50,402 nt of DNA, taken from positions 31,225-81,626 of the forward strand of contig NMRA01000955.1 of assembly GCA_002633005.1 (NCBI GenBank), given 5' to 3'. The notes beneath the pieces are model-generated. The model ran no database searches, was not told the origin of the DNA, and saw nothing but the letters and a program-made list of their open reading frames with translations. The translations under genes and the position numbers were made by a program. This DNA comes from Phoronis australis (Eukaryota; Phoronida; Phoronidae). This document shows positions 43,401 through 49,505 of the stretch, one piece after another. Numbering within the stretch: position 1 is the stretch's first letter; each line of letters opens with the position of its first letter.

Positions 43401-43828
43401 GGGTTAAACAAAATTTTATTAAGTAAATAAATAGCAACAAACACGTGACCAGTTTGAAAATGATTGTTTCGCCAATGCGCCCTCTACAGGAGAAAACTTT
43501 TTTGGCCAGATATCGAGGTGCGCATGCGCCATCATCAATATTTCCGCCATCTTTAACCGGAAGTCAACGTTTTTTTGTAAACTGACTGTAACAATTTGTT
43601 ATTATAGGATGTGATCTCTCAACCACTTGGAAACTGCATAGAATGTGAGCTGATTGGCTCAGCAATATGACTTAGAAATTTAACAATTGATAATTTACTA
43701 CAGGTGAGTGTTGCCAGTTGCTGTGCGAGTTTCTGTGCGCTGTTGGTAGCCTGAGGGGTTCAGCTGTACACAGTGTCGTATGCAATCTGGTCTCTGTCAT
43801 GGAGTCGTGTGATGATCCGAAGACCAAG
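10399..43828 (+). CDS. INTS7: Integrator complex subunit 7, N-terminal half (exons 1-10; gene continues beyond window)
   Basis: Ten exons (listed separately) join in consistent phase to 470 codons with no stop. The translation follows human INTS7 in order: DANSALMELDKG, then GEQCEAIVKFPGLFEKYPFP and LINSAFLKLADVFRVG, HSNDPVAR, IIPERKNAHHS, LKLIEIFQHMHHD, LHTLTKLA, and DLNSLAKAGPHMW. Human INTS7 has 962 residues, so about half is present and the remaining exons lie to the right. INTS7 is a helical-repeat (HEAT/ARM-like) scaffold subunit of the nuclear Integrator complex, which cleaves nascent RNA of snRNAs and of paused RNA polymerase II transcripts. Introns range from 330 bases to 10.5 kb and are loaded with transposons, while exons keep strong conservation. 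Confidence 0.96.
10596..11776. mobile_element. Fold-back element B, ~1.2 kb
   Basis: Arms 10597-10780 and 11590-11774 are near-perfect inverted repeats ending AGGCAATGACCATCGCCTCT. A further inner arm pair, 11020-11130 against 11490-11585, contains AACAAATACTCCCGTTATGA. The left arm carries about 230 extra bases (10791-11018). AGCGAGGACTAG (10586-10597) and AGTGAGGACTAG (11775-11786) flank it as a direct repeat. Each arm holds a short open frame (GPNQRRCRGYRRSV), which follows from DNA identity; no transposase is present. Confidence 0.75.
11787..12050 (-). repeat. Element C copy 2
   Basis: The reverse complement matches 3895-4155, including the ATG-to-donor segment (CGGCTATAACGGGCAAGGTG). 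A block encodes NYPGCVQFRGLRKKYTQWDL in one minus-strand frame, extending to FDDSLHTASWLA. It abuts the right flank of element B. It might be a decayed exon of an unrecognised gene; the first block has a frameshift relative to copy 1. From 12050 to 12365 nothing further is recognised. Confidence 0.45.
12366..14334 (+). mobile_element. Element A copy 1
   Basis: It lies between AATTGACCTATCCCC and GCGATAGGTCAATT, the inverted termini shared with copies at 16753-18829 and 27666-29784. It is about 2 kb, in the same orientation as copy 3. The interior matches the other copies throughout and holds element G at 13413-13637. A short open frame near the right end (containing FTNFHIMNVGFTVEKHRFLS) recurs in all copies but has no known domain. 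No target-site duplication is apparent. Confidence 0.85.
13413..13637. mobile_element. Element G (hAT-like) nested in A copy 1, internally deleted
   Basis: Termini are TAGGCNGGGGGG and GATCCGCCACTG, flanked on both sides by AATTCCA (13406-13412 and 13638-13644). About 120 bases found in the other copies are missing in the middle. One ambiguous base (13418) lies in the G-run. The short terminal repeats of CAGTGGCGGAT type and 7-8-base duplication are typical of hAT MITEs. Confidence 0.75.
14432..14598. repeat. Palindrome P, ~167 bp, arms themselves palindromic
   Basis: TGTCAGATTTTATCTTACCA at the left is matched by its reverse complement at the right, and the whole segment folds on itself around the loop AGCGAGGAC (14511-14519). 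Within each arm the stretch CAAAGCTGTATATTTATATA and its continuation form a second palindrome. Flanking bases to 14925 show nothing else. Confidence 0.85.
15287..15493 (+). other. Short open frame inside element H, unrecognised
   Basis: From the ATG at 15302 an open frame reads MSVEKVSGILLDLACYWLSS and ends with the stop just before the gap. It may be the start of an H-encoded protein or simply open by chance; no domain is recognised. Confidence 0.2.
15494..16005. other. Assembly gap (512 N)
   Basis: A run of N. The flanks (GGTATAA on the left, GGGGGGTGTATAAAG on the right) are both inside element H, so the gap is probably a repeat-related assembly failure. Any apparent open frames crossing it are not real. 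Sequence from 16006 to 16752 shows no recognised feature. Confidence 0.98.
16753..18829 (-). mobile_element. Element A copy 2, inverted, nested in H
   Basis: AATTGACCTATCGC at the left and GCGATAGGTCAATT at the right enclose a 2.08-kb copy in reverse orientation to copies 1 and 3. An ATG near 16818 gives MAEANTLSLNDVPGGIDE and stops after 24 codons; its equivalent is present in the other copies, which suggests a former gene start. It carries G at 17446-17783. No clear duplication flanks it. Confidence 0.87.
17446..17783. mobile_element. Element G (hAT-like) nested in A copy 2, full length
   Basis: It starts CAGTGGCGGATCTAAG and ends TAAACCCGCCTA, with TGGAATT on both sides (17439-17445 and 17784-17790). 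Length is 338 bases. Runs of G near one end and of C near the other are part of the element. This is the clearest copy for defining its ends. Confidence 0.85.
19165..19771. other. INTS7 intron 1, 3' end
   Basis: About 600 bases up to the exon 2 acceptor. No transposon ends or coding remnants were recognised. Confidence 0.5.
19772..19901 (+). CDS. INTS7: INTS7 exon 2
   Basis: The acceptor is TTCCATTTCAG and the donor GTAAGT. It encodes LRSGKMGEQCEAIVKFPGLF, then EKYPFPILINSAFLKLADV and FRVG; nearly every residue matches human INTS7. Phase 1 in, phase 2 out. Confidence 0.97.
20232..20378 (+). CDS. INTS7: INTS7 exon 3
   Basis: It follows GTTTCAG and ends before GTATGT. It encodes INFLRLWVLRVFQQSEKHLD, then KILNIDEFLRRIYMVIHSND and PVARSLTL. 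Phase 2 at both ends. Confidence 0.97.
20379..21809. other. INTS7 intron 3, left part
   Basis: Apart from the 125-base mini-element at 20739-20863, no repeat termini, RNA gene or coding remnant was recognised in this AT-rich stretch. Confidence 0.45.
20739..20863. mobile_element. 125-bp MITE
   Basis: Inverted ends TCAAGGCTTGGAAT and ATTCGAAGCCTTGA (13 of 14 match) are flanked by TGTA on both sides (20735-20738 and 20864-20867). It includes the palindrome TTTTCCGCGGAAA. No coding capacity. Confidence 0.7.
21810..23478 (+). mobile_element. Element F copy 2, TTAA-flanked, Kolobok-like, with decayed THAP domain
   Basis: TTAA precedes AGGAGAATGCCACCC at the left, and GGGTGGCATACTCCT is followed by TTAA at the right (23475-23478). 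At about 21995 a plus-strand frame gives LRCIVPACLNYAAARKA and, after a shift, MLRKWLAVVK. These match the first cysteine pair and the following helix of a THAP zinc finger. The final C-x2-H is damaged (CGLQ). THAP-bearing elements with TTAA targets are the hallmark of the Kolobok superfamily. piggyBac also uses TTAA but lacks THAP. Confidence 0.8.
21995..22170 (+). pseudogene. THAP-domain remnant in F copy 2
   Basis: The C-x4-C pair (CIVPAC) and a following Phe-rich strand are readable, then a stop and frameshift lead to LRKWL. Further stops follow, and the C-x2-H motif has lost its His. It is non-functional as it stands. Confidence 0.7.
23635..23772 (+). CDS. INTS7: INTS7 exon 4
   Basis: The acceptor is TTCCACAG and the donor GTAAGT. 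It encodes TLGSIAVIIPERKNAHHSIL, then NGLDSHDSVEMGAAMYAASH and FAAQS. The core IIPERKNAHHS is identical in human INTS7. Phase 2 at both ends. Confidence 0.97.
24220..24684. mobile_element. 465-bp hAT-like MITE
   Basis: Inverted ends CAGACCTTTATCCA and TGCATAAAGGCCTG (12 of 14) are flanked by a perfect 8-base duplication CCTGTAAC (24212-24219 and 24685-24692), the standard hAT length. GGGCGTCC recurs at least four times near the right end, including the palindrome GGGCGTCCATTTGGACGCCC. No coding capacity. Confidence 0.82.
24693..25990. other. INTS7 intron 4, unassigned stretch
   Basis: A 54-base mini-element is the only feature seen, at 25827-25880: CTGTGGCGTAGC paired with GCTATGCCACTG, flanked by GACT. 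The rest shows no coding remnant, though GTCGCCACCAGTCGCCAGAA (25601-25620) is a short local repeat. Confidence 0.4.
25990..26420. repeat. C-rich, strand-skewed degenerate repeat tract
   Basis: Variants of GGCCACYAC and CAGCCAC alternate with AATTT or ATTCATTTGGCC-like spacers at irregular intervals of roughly 20-30 bases, with many more C than G on the plus strand. It looks like an old, decayed minisatellite. The long open frame through it is a by-product of base composition. Confidence 0.5.
27112..27665 (-). pseudogene. Decayed zinc-finger/DDE-like multicopy gene, 3' fragment
   Basis: Read on the minus strand in shifting frames: GIRVWKSFHVGDGKYLQ, then KFPCTKQHCSKIF (a C2H2-type first pair) with HLDVGNH, then YDHIARQWSEMLSDARTKAS, and KFSVKVKSFLTNIFDEGDKS. 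The order and wording resemble a multi-copy invertebrate protein of unknown function that I recall as having a zinc finger between two such blocks. Several frameshifts and stops make it inactive. Its 5' part continues beyond element A copy 3 at 29785-30114. Family assignment is from memory. Confidence 0.6.
27666..29784 (+). mobile_element. Element A copy 3, inserted in the decayed gene
   Basis: AATTGACCTATCGCC and GCGATAGGTCAATT bound a 2.12-kb copy, with TGGG on both sides (27662-27665 and 29785-29788) as a possible 4-base target duplication. It carries G at 28681-29024. Near the right end, about 47 bases are duplicated in tandem (the stretch from GGCCTCTTGTCTCTGTCGAA to CACTCATCG at 29570-29670). 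Confidence 0.88.
28681..29024. mobile_element. Element G nested in A copy 3
   Basis: TAGGCGGATTTAGGGG to GGCGCCACTG, with AATTCCA at 28674-28680 and AGTTCCA at 29025-29031 (one mismatch). A GGGGCAGGGGCGCCAGCC unit near the left end is present twice. The insertion point within A is the same as in copies 1 and 2. Confidence 0.82.
29785..30114 (-). pseudogene. Decayed zinc-finger/DDE-like multicopy gene, 5' fragment
   Basis: A minus-strand frame reads SGYAGFYHSDPSLL, then TGISVLRYDFSES, one in-frame stop, GKDLCDRKIASLKQH and SSGRVKGCYVYACSV, and ends GISTFP at the border of element A copy 3. In the family as I recall it, the first block reads SDNAGCYHS, so its acidic residue is altered here (ESGYAG). 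The downstream part resumes at 27665. It is antisense to INTS7, within intron 4. Function of the family is unknown to me. Confidence 0.65.
30115..31380. other. INTS7 intron 4, unassigned stretch
   Basis: AT-rich sequence with no recognised termini or coding remnants. The 5'-most part of the decayed minus-strand gene could extend a little into 30115-30250 but is not readable. Confidence 0.4.
31381..34091 (+). mobile_element. Element E copy 2, with both termini
   Basis: CAATGGGGCTATTCGAAGAA at the left and AATTTTCCGAATAGCCCC with ATTG at the right are inverted termini of about 22 bases with two mismatches. Flanks share ACT, a possible 3-base duplication. The 2.7-kb interior matches E copy 1 but lacks the 387-base palindromic insertion and the 2.6-kb block found there. 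No transposase is visible. It ends 215 bases before the exon 5 acceptor of INTS7. Confidence 0.8.
34249..34320 (+). repeat. Perfect 36-bp tandem duplication across the exon 5 acceptor
   Basis: 34249-34284 and 34285-34320 are identical, each holding the polypyrimidine/acceptor stretch TTTGTGTTTCCTCGCAG and the first exonic bases AACCTTTTGTGACAG. Both copies are complete, so there are two candidate acceptors, before 34270 and before 34306. Confidence 0.97.
34306..34435 (+). CDS. INTS7: INTS7 exon 5
   Basis: From the downstream acceptor it encodes TFCDSICGKLADKIKGLETP, then VETKLKLIEIFQHMHHDIQ and TASK, matching the human segment around LKLKLIPILQHMHHD. The donor is GTGACT. If the upstream acceptor (exon start 34270) is used, 12 extra in-frame residues (TFCDSVFVFPRR) are added. 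The shorter form aligns best with human INTS7. Confidence 0.94.
34842..35081 (+). CDS. INTS7: INTS7 exon 6
   Basis: The acceptor is TTATCTTCCAG and the donor GTAGGT; 80 codons in phase 0. It encodes LCLQLLPDYPAKDFVITTLH, then TLTKLARHTLVDITDQTQRL, LRYLSEDLRMCVKMAALKDL, and NSLAKAGPHMW. This is a helical-repeat region matching human SLHTFTLLAASSLVDTPKQ and following residues. Confidence 0.96.
35082..36141. other. INTS7 intron 6
   Basis: 1.06 kb of AT-rich sequence. No repeat family of this window and no coding remnant were recognised. Confidence 0.5.
36142..36253 (+). CDS. INTS7: INTS7 exon 7
   Basis: The acceptor is TTGTTACAG and the donor GTAAAT. It encodes TVLDMCFTTESTKLKRACLE and VLTNLSSGAVMSFTSLH; it aligns with human ALCECALQTPYDSLKLGML and following. 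Less conserved than exons 2-4, but its position and phase fit (phase 0 in, 1 out). Confidence 0.9.
36398..38206 (+). mobile_element. Element F copy 3, TTAA-flanked, Kolobok-like
   Basis: TTAA then AGGAGAATGCCACCC at the left, and GGGTTGCATTCTCCT then TTAA at the right. It is collinear with F copy 2 except for a replaced segment at about 36955-37145 (G-rich, GGGGGGCTCGGGGGC). A THAP remnant lies at 36584-36789. A block of about 50 bases around GACGGGCCTGATCGGGTTC is locally duplicated (37615-37700). It starts 145 bases after INTS7 exon 7. Confidence 0.82.
36584..36789 (+). pseudogene. THAP-domain remnant in F copy 3
   Basis: Frame 1 reads CIVPACPNYEAAKQVYRFFD, giving the C-x4-C pair; after a frameshift, MLRKWLMVVKNERYAVNSKY is followed by LRVCGRHFVDKFSL with an intact C-x2-H-F motif. 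Together these are all the parts of a C2CH THAP zinc finger, the DNA-binding domain found in Kolobok and P-type transposases. The shift and missing downstream catalytic region make it inactive. Confidence 0.8.
38207..39557. other. INTS7 intron 7, right part
   Basis: 1.35 kb of AT-rich sequence with no recognised element ends or coding remnants. Confidence 0.45.
39558..39766 (+). CDS. INTS7: INTS7 exon 8
   Basis: The acceptor is TCTCAACAG and the donor GTGAGT. It encodes ASELEAKCITLCYHANLDIA, then AKSCQLLSDVCVHNVESSSA and VCSVLESLILSS. CYHAN...IA matches human CCYHNNRGIA, and the following helices fit VFGLESLLVLCS. Phase 1 in, 0 out. Confidence 0.93.
39855..40450. repeat. Two diverged direct repeats in INTS7 intron 8
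   Basis: Blocks at 39860-40070 and 40262-40450 share, in order, CTCYTAAACSCTC, a GGATCT stretch followed by ATGAAGYTGAC, ACCGKTGTRCCCCC, and AAAGGTTCTCAAC followed by ATTT. They look like an old duplication of an unknown repeat of about 390 bases. No coding remnant. Confidence 0.55.
40738..40834 (+). CDS. INTS7: INTS7 exon 9
   Basis: The acceptor is TTCTTTCCAG and the donor GTAAGT. It encodes ICLKSAIKVCQVCPDRCCRF and VQAVTSLLPSVD, aligning with human IALNCMVKLAKGRPHLSQS and following. Short and moderately conserved, but phases match both neighbours. Confidence 0.9.
41220..41430 (+). repeat. Possible tRNA-derived SINE remnant
   Basis: GGTTCGAACC (41276-41285) is a good RNA polymerase III B-box core in a stretch that is otherwise not coding. 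A convincing A box about 30-40 bases upstream was not found, and no second copy is present in the window. Weak call. Confidence 0.25.
42711..43000 (+). repeat. Tandemly duplicated Asp-rich exon-like unit in INTS7 intron 9
   Basis: Two units with a 159-base offset (GACAGGACGATGGGGAG at 42725 and ACAGGACGATGGGGAG at 42885) each read, after an AG, DDGEHDDDDHDDEGGDY or DDGEYDDDDHDDEGGDY. Each is followed by a donor-like GTAAGAAAT. GAGCGCT motifs recur around them. Human INTS7 has nothing here, so these are probably from a mobile element rather than INTS7 exons. Confidence 0.5.
43704..43828 (+). CDS. INTS7: INTS7 exon 10, last exon in the window
   Basis: The acceptor is TTTACTACAG and the donor GTGAGT. 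It encodes ECCQLLCEFLCAVGSLRGSA and VHSVVCNLVSVMESCDDPKT; it aligns with the human segment around ILMCHCLAAIAMQLP. Phase 1 in, 0 out. The exon itself starts with GTGAGTG. No further INTS7 exon was recognised up to 50402. Confidence 0.88.
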
Positions 43829-44191
43829 GTGAGTGGCAGTTAGTTTAAATACAGTGCAGCCACCGAATTATTAGACTTCATTTGGTCTCCCTCTAGTCTG
43901 GCTAGACATGACTATATCTGGAGACAAACAGGGCAGCAAAGCGTTAATTGGCCGTGACTACTGACCTGAGCGTAAATGTGATTCTACCCGGAACTTATCG
44001 TGAATCGGGTGTTGAGGGCCCATGAAGGAGCTACAAGCTAGGTGTTTTTTGCCCCACCTCTGCTACATTCTGGACAACGGCATCTTAAAGATGCATTTGC
44101 ATACTCCTAACTATGCTGTATAGCAGGAACTAATTGACAATGATATTTAAGGCAATATTTTTTCAAATGAGACATTATTTACTCTCAAAGT

Positions 44192-46140
44192 GTGCGGAAC
44201 GGTTCCGCACTTTTTTAATATCCACTTAGGGCCATAAAAAATGGTATGTAACAAATCTATACCTTACCCTAAACATGTTTACAATGTTACATTTTTATTT
44301 TCTCAATTAGCATTTTCTTAATTAGAAGTTCAAAATCTGCGGAATGTTCCGCAGGTGTGCGGAATATTACGCAGATTTTGCGGAATATTACGCAGATTAT
44401 GCGGAATATTACGCAGATTTTGCGGAATATTACGCACTGCGCAAGTTTTGTGGAATACTGTGACTTGAGAAATATTATGTATATTTTGTGGAATAATAAT
44501 CAAAATAATAATTTATTTTTAAAAATCAATGTGAAAGTTCCAGAAGAGTTCCACAAACAGAAAAGTTTAGCACAGGACTAAAATTTTTAATTTTCTCGCG
44601 GCCCAATAAACATGAATTACATTCCATTCTCAATAGTACTTGAGAGTATAATGTGTCCACTCTCAATAATATATTGATCGATGTGACGGTTGCAGAAGGG
44701 TTCCACATGCGGAACGGTTCCGCAATTTTTTAAATTCTCATGACCAATAAAGTTAAAATGCATTCCATAATCAATACCACTTGAAAGTATCAATGTGCAA
44801 TCCTAATAATAATTACTTGATCAATGTGACAGTTGCGGAACCATTCCGCATGCGGAACCGTTCTGTATGAGGAGCGATTTCCCAAACAGAATGGTTTTGC
44901 TGGGTATTTGATTTCACCAATCAACTTGGAATACATTACATTATCAATGCCACTTGAAAGTATCGATGTGACAATCCTAACAGTAATTAGTTGATCAATG
45001 TGACAGTTGCAGAACCGTTCTGCATGCGGAACCGTTCCGCAAACAATACTTTTGTGATCCTCACAAGTTTTAAGAAAATTTTCTTGCACATTTCAGTTGA
45101 AATATACTCTATTCTCAATAGCATATGGAAATATCAATGTGTCAACATGAGCAATGATTAATCAGTGGGGAACTTGCTGAATGGTTTGTGATGCAGAAAC
45201 CTACCTCAAGCAGACTCGGGGAAAAATCGACATATTGTCTATGACATTTTACTGCTTTGGCAGAACCTTAACTCAAGCCATGAAATATTCAAATCTTAAC
45301 GTACAACAAGCATTAAACATACAAGTATCAGAATATGTACCCTAACAATAATTAATTAATAAATGTGACAGTTGCGGAACCGTTCCGCATGCGAAACCAT
45401 TCCGCAAACAATACTTTTGTGATCTTCACAAGTTTTAAAAAAATTTTCTTGCACATTTCAGTTGAAATATAATCTATTCTCAATAGCATATGGAAATATC
45501 AATGTGTCAACATGAACAATGATTAATCAGTGGCGAACTTGCTGAATGGTTTGTGATGCAGAAACCTACCTCAAGCAGACTCGCGAAAAATTGACATCTT
45601 GTCTATGCCATTTTACCGCTTTTGGCAGAACCTTAACCCAAGCCATGGAATATTCAAATCTTAACATACAACAAGCATTAAACATAAAAGTATCAGATTT
45701 TGTACCCTAACAATAATTAATTAATAAATGTGACAGTTGCGAAACCGTTCCGCACGCGGAACCGTTCCGCTAACAATACTTTTGTGATCCTCACAAGTTA
45801 TAAAAAATTTTCTTGCACATTTCAGTTGAAATACACTCTATTCTCAGTAGCATATGGAAATATCAATGTGTCAACATGAGCAATGATTAATCAGTGGGGA
45901 ACTTGCTGAATGATTTGTGATGAAGAAACCTACCTCAAGCAGACTCGGGTAAAAATCGACATATTGTCTATGACATTTTACCACTTTTGGTAGAACCTTA
46001 AAGCAAGCCACGAAATATTTGAATCTTAATGTGGAACAAGCATTAAACATCAAAGTATCAGAATTTCTACCCCAACAATATTTAATTAATAAAAGTGACA
46101 GTTGCGGAACCGTTCCGCATGCGGAACTGTTCTGCATGGG
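44192..46140. repeat. Palindromic tandem array (GCGGAACCGTTCCGC) in INTS7 intron 10
   Basis: The palindrome first appears at 44192-44210 (GTGCGGAACGGTTCCGCAC). It recurs as pairs GCGGAACCRTTCCGCATGCG at about 44686, 44831, 45004, 45371, 45734 and 46100. The last four are spaced 363-366 bases, and the sequence between them is highly similar, so three units of a tandem array are present, preceded by shorter degenerate units. At 44339-44438 a smaller 24-base tandem (GCGGAATATTACGCAGATTT) uses an AT-rich variant of the same palindrome. Confidence 0.85.
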
Positions 46141-48158
46141 GAGCGATTTCCCAAACAAAATAGGTGGAATTTGCACCAGTGACGTGCCATGGGAGCTCTC
46201 ATAGCGGCGTCATGCAGTGTAACTTCCCAACACCACGTTACAATATTTAATGGATATGGTTGAGTGATTTACGGCGCACCATTTTTGACACAAAACTCAT
46301 TTCTTAAAAATATTTGGCAATTTTCAGCCTACTTCATATTCACATCTTTGCTATATGTTAAGTTTCTAACTTATTTAACCAAGAGTCACAAAGATAAGGA
46401 ATTGGGGTGCAAATTCAACTGTAATGTGCAACCAGTGTCATTATCAACTGTGATCACTTCATGATCCATGTGATTTAAAGCACATTAAAAATTTTTAGAC
46501 CATGTAACTGAATGTAAAAACTAAAAGGAAATTTAACTGCAAGCGGTTTTCAAACTTTTTGATGAAGTGAAGTAAACAGTTAAATGCATGTGACAGCAGG
46601 AAGAGTTGCATACAAGCAGAGAGTGTGAAAGCGTCACTTGGTAGGAAGCCCACAAGCCCAATAAAACTGTCAGCATGCTGTGCACACCTGTGAGCTGCTC
46701 ATTCACAGGGTCTACCACACGCTCACTCTGTATATATTCATTCTCGAAAATCAAATATAGCTAGTGTTTTAATTTGATTGTTTGTTATATGAAAAAAACG
46801 GAGTGTTGCTACTCTCATTTCATTACATGGATACCTGACTGGTATGTTGACACTTGTTTTGTTATTGTATATAATTATCCTGATAATTTCTGACGAATAG
46901 ACGAAACGTTGAATGAACATGAACTTTTTTATTTGTGTGGCAATTATCCATTTTTTAATCTCACTATGGCAAAAGCTGATGTTTGTTATGTCTCTCGGTG
47001 TTTTGCTACATAGCTGCACACCTGAAGAAAGAAGATTGTTTCGACACTACGAGCAACTATCAAGCTTTCAAACAAAACCTTTAGTTGTGCTTTCAACAAA
47101 GCTCGGAGAGCTGCTACCGATTGAACTATTCTGTAAACTTTTTTAAAGATACGTAATCTGCAAATTTCACATAATCAGTGATAATTTTATTAGTTTTAAC
47201 CTTTTAATCAGTTAACCTACAGAAATATTTAACATAAACTAACAAAACTCCGAATTGTCCATCTCAAGCCAAGTTTCCAATATTGCACTGCACAGTACTT
47301 CTGACTTTACTGACAACAATGTAACGTCTTGAAGTAACCAGATCTCAATGTCTGCATAGACTGGGAGTGTCAGAATAAATATTGATTAAGTAATTAGTAC
47401 GAATAGATTCATTTTAAGTTGCCCAAAATTTGTGCATAATATGTACTTTTAAATCATGGGGTCAATCTTGTTGTATTTTAACGTCAAAATCTATTTAGTT
47501 AGTGTTTACTACTTTGGTCCGGGTGTCAAAGCACTCTGGAGATTCTAGAAATTTCTGTGAGCAAATCGTAACAGCCAGTGATATGATTAGATGAGAACAT
47601 GTGGTTTTCATTAGCCAATCACTAAAGAGGTATATTATTATAATTTGGGCTGAAATTAACAGGATATTTAGATGAGCTATAGTTGAAGCTAAAAGACTTG
47701 CTACATTGTACAGAAGAAATTGTACAACAGAGCCATCTGGTGGAAGATTCTAAAGAGGATCTTGGCAAGGGCAAGGGTTAGCAAATAGGAAGTTATTATT
47801 ATTTCATTATATTTCCGCGGAAAAAATCAGATTTTCCATAAAATTATCACGGCAAATTGGTTTCTCACCGCGGCGTTGCTGACGACTCGAAAAGCGGAAA
47901 CTGCTCTTTATGTTTCGGAGGAACGAAAACTGTACTTGCAGATCACAGGCGCTCGAATTTCCTGATGACTCGTAACCATATATAAGAAACATGTTTTCTT
48001 AGTAGTGAGTGCTGTCAGCGGCAATTGAGGAACAAATAAATTCAAGCGCCTGTGCCTGGGATAGCGTGGTTCATCAATGGTGTCTGCATTTGGTATAATG
48101 TCGCGGTGACAAATAGTGCAATTCTGCAGTCAAAAATGCATGGAGTAGACAGAATATT
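46141..48158. other. INTS7 intron 10, unassigned stretch
   Basis: No INTS7 exon or repeat family of this window was recognised. A short inverted pair, ACAGGCGCTCGAATTT (47945-47960) and AATTCAAGCGCCTGT (48040-48054), with an 80-base loop is the only structure noted. Confidence 0.4.
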
Positions 48159-48249
48159 TTGTGGACAAAGTGGATAAAAGAAATAGTCAATGTCTTCACA
48201 AACAACATAAGTCGAGATTTGTGCACTGTAAACTTTGAGAGAGGAACAA

Positions 48250-48462
48250 TGACGGAGTGCTTGGCCGAGTCCCCTCGGACTAAGTTGGAATTGGAGGACG
48301 GACTGAAAACGATGAAACGCCATTTTCACGAAAGACATCGCTCTAGCCGTTTAGCGACTAGTCTTTCATATATGGCACATCACATTTACAAAATACCGCG
48401 GAAAACTGGTGATGAGGCTGGATCTCGCAAGCTCATATCGGTTCGTATCCGCAACAAATAAA
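48250..48462 (+). CDS. Unrecognised 70-codon open frame, possibly a decayed or novel exon
   Basis: From ATG 48250 the frame reads MTECLAESPRTKLELEDGLK, later HFHERHRSSRLATSLSYMAH, and ends IRNK and TAA. It is open upstream to an earlier ATG at 48159. The stretch is less AT-rich than its surroundings and the peptide is charged and protein-like, but I recognise no family. It lies in INTS7 intron 10 on the same strand and does not match INTS7. It could be chance, a nested gene or a remnant. Confidence 0.25.
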
Positions 48463-48924
48463 CTGCAAAAAAACGTTTCGTCATTGTTGTAATTTGAATG
48501 CATTTTGTAGCAGTTAGGACTAATTTCTTAAAATGGTAAATATAATCCTTGTAGATGAGAAAATCTGTATTTGTCGACTCCTTTATGTATCAAAATATAG
48601 ACTTATCTCCCTTGTCATGCATACACTGGGAATTCCCTGTCAATGGAATCCCCGAGTAGAATTGCGACGAATGCAGATGATATTGGAATACCTGTAGTAT
48701 TAATTGAAGCAATTTTAAAACGAAAAACATCATTGAAACGGTTTAGTTATCACTGAGTGAACATAAAAGGTTCGCTGTGCGATTAAAATAAAACTAGCAG
48801 AAGAAGCACAGTTGACAGGTCAACTAATTGCGCTTTTGACGTTCCCGCACTGAACTGCAATTTGTTTGCTTATTAGCCATGTAATTCACCAAACTTTAGT
48901 AAATCTTTGCTGTGCACTAACAGT

Positions 48925-49090
48925 GCCCCGAAAGTTGCGGGTCGGCCGGCGATGTGACCTAGTGTTCCCCCCAAAGAAACGGAAACCGAATTCCGCTCCG
49001 GGGCCTCCTGTTCCTTGTTGGAGAACTCCGTATATCTTTACGCTCCACGCTGTTGCTGTTCAATTTCGCTTGCACTAGCCGGGGGGAGGC
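48925..49090. repeat. Diverged fragment related to element G
   Basis: Short blocks CCCGAAAGTTGCGGG and GCTGTTGCTGTTCAATTTCG resemble parts of element G, next to the clearer copy at 49211. Ends cannot be placed. Confidence 0.4.
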
Positions 49091-49210
49091 GTTTCTCCTG
49101 CCCATATGACTAATTACAATTCCAGAACAGCAACAATTTTTTGCGAGACATTAGTGATGTTGATACAGATGATGAAGAAACTAATGGTGATGTTTTGTAG
49201 AACTGTTCCA

Positions 49211-49498
49211 GTGGTGGATCAGGGACCAGAAGGGGGGCCCCCAACACGTTGCCTCAGGGAATTGGGCAGAGCGCGGCTGTATGTGTACATGCATCCCGAA
49301 AGTTGCGGGGGCGTGGAGTATGAAGCTTCTGTTCGGGAAATCTATCGACTAAAAATTTTTTAAAATAAAAAGCGGGAACGAGAGTCCCCCCTTCTCCAGT
49401 ACCGGTCCTAGTTATATTTTCTCATGCGTCGCGCTGTTGCTGTTTCATTTTGCTTGCGGCAGCCACTGCCCCTCCCCCACCCTAAATACACCTATGTA
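49211..49498. mobile_element. Element G copy 4, free-standing (hAT-like)
   Basis: GTGGTGGATCAGGG to CCTAAATACACCTATG, flanked by TGTTCCA at 49204-49210 and 49499-49505. It is 288 bases and diverged from the three copies inside element A, but shares their order (GGGGGGCCCCCAACACGTTG, GAATTGGGCA, CCCGAAAGTTGCGG). Its independent site confirms that G is a mobile element in its own right. Confidence 0.8.
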
Positions 49499-49505
49499 TG
49501 TTCCA

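Noticed and set aside
44357-44581. Repeat-containing protein with RNITQI units
   Set aside because: Produced by the 24-base tandem repeat; no start context, splice or homology support.
46913-47146. Next INTS7 exon in the right part of the window
   Set aside because: The frame (ending CTPEERRLFRHYEQLSSF) does not resemble the INTS7 segment expected after exon 10 and lacks matching splice sites.
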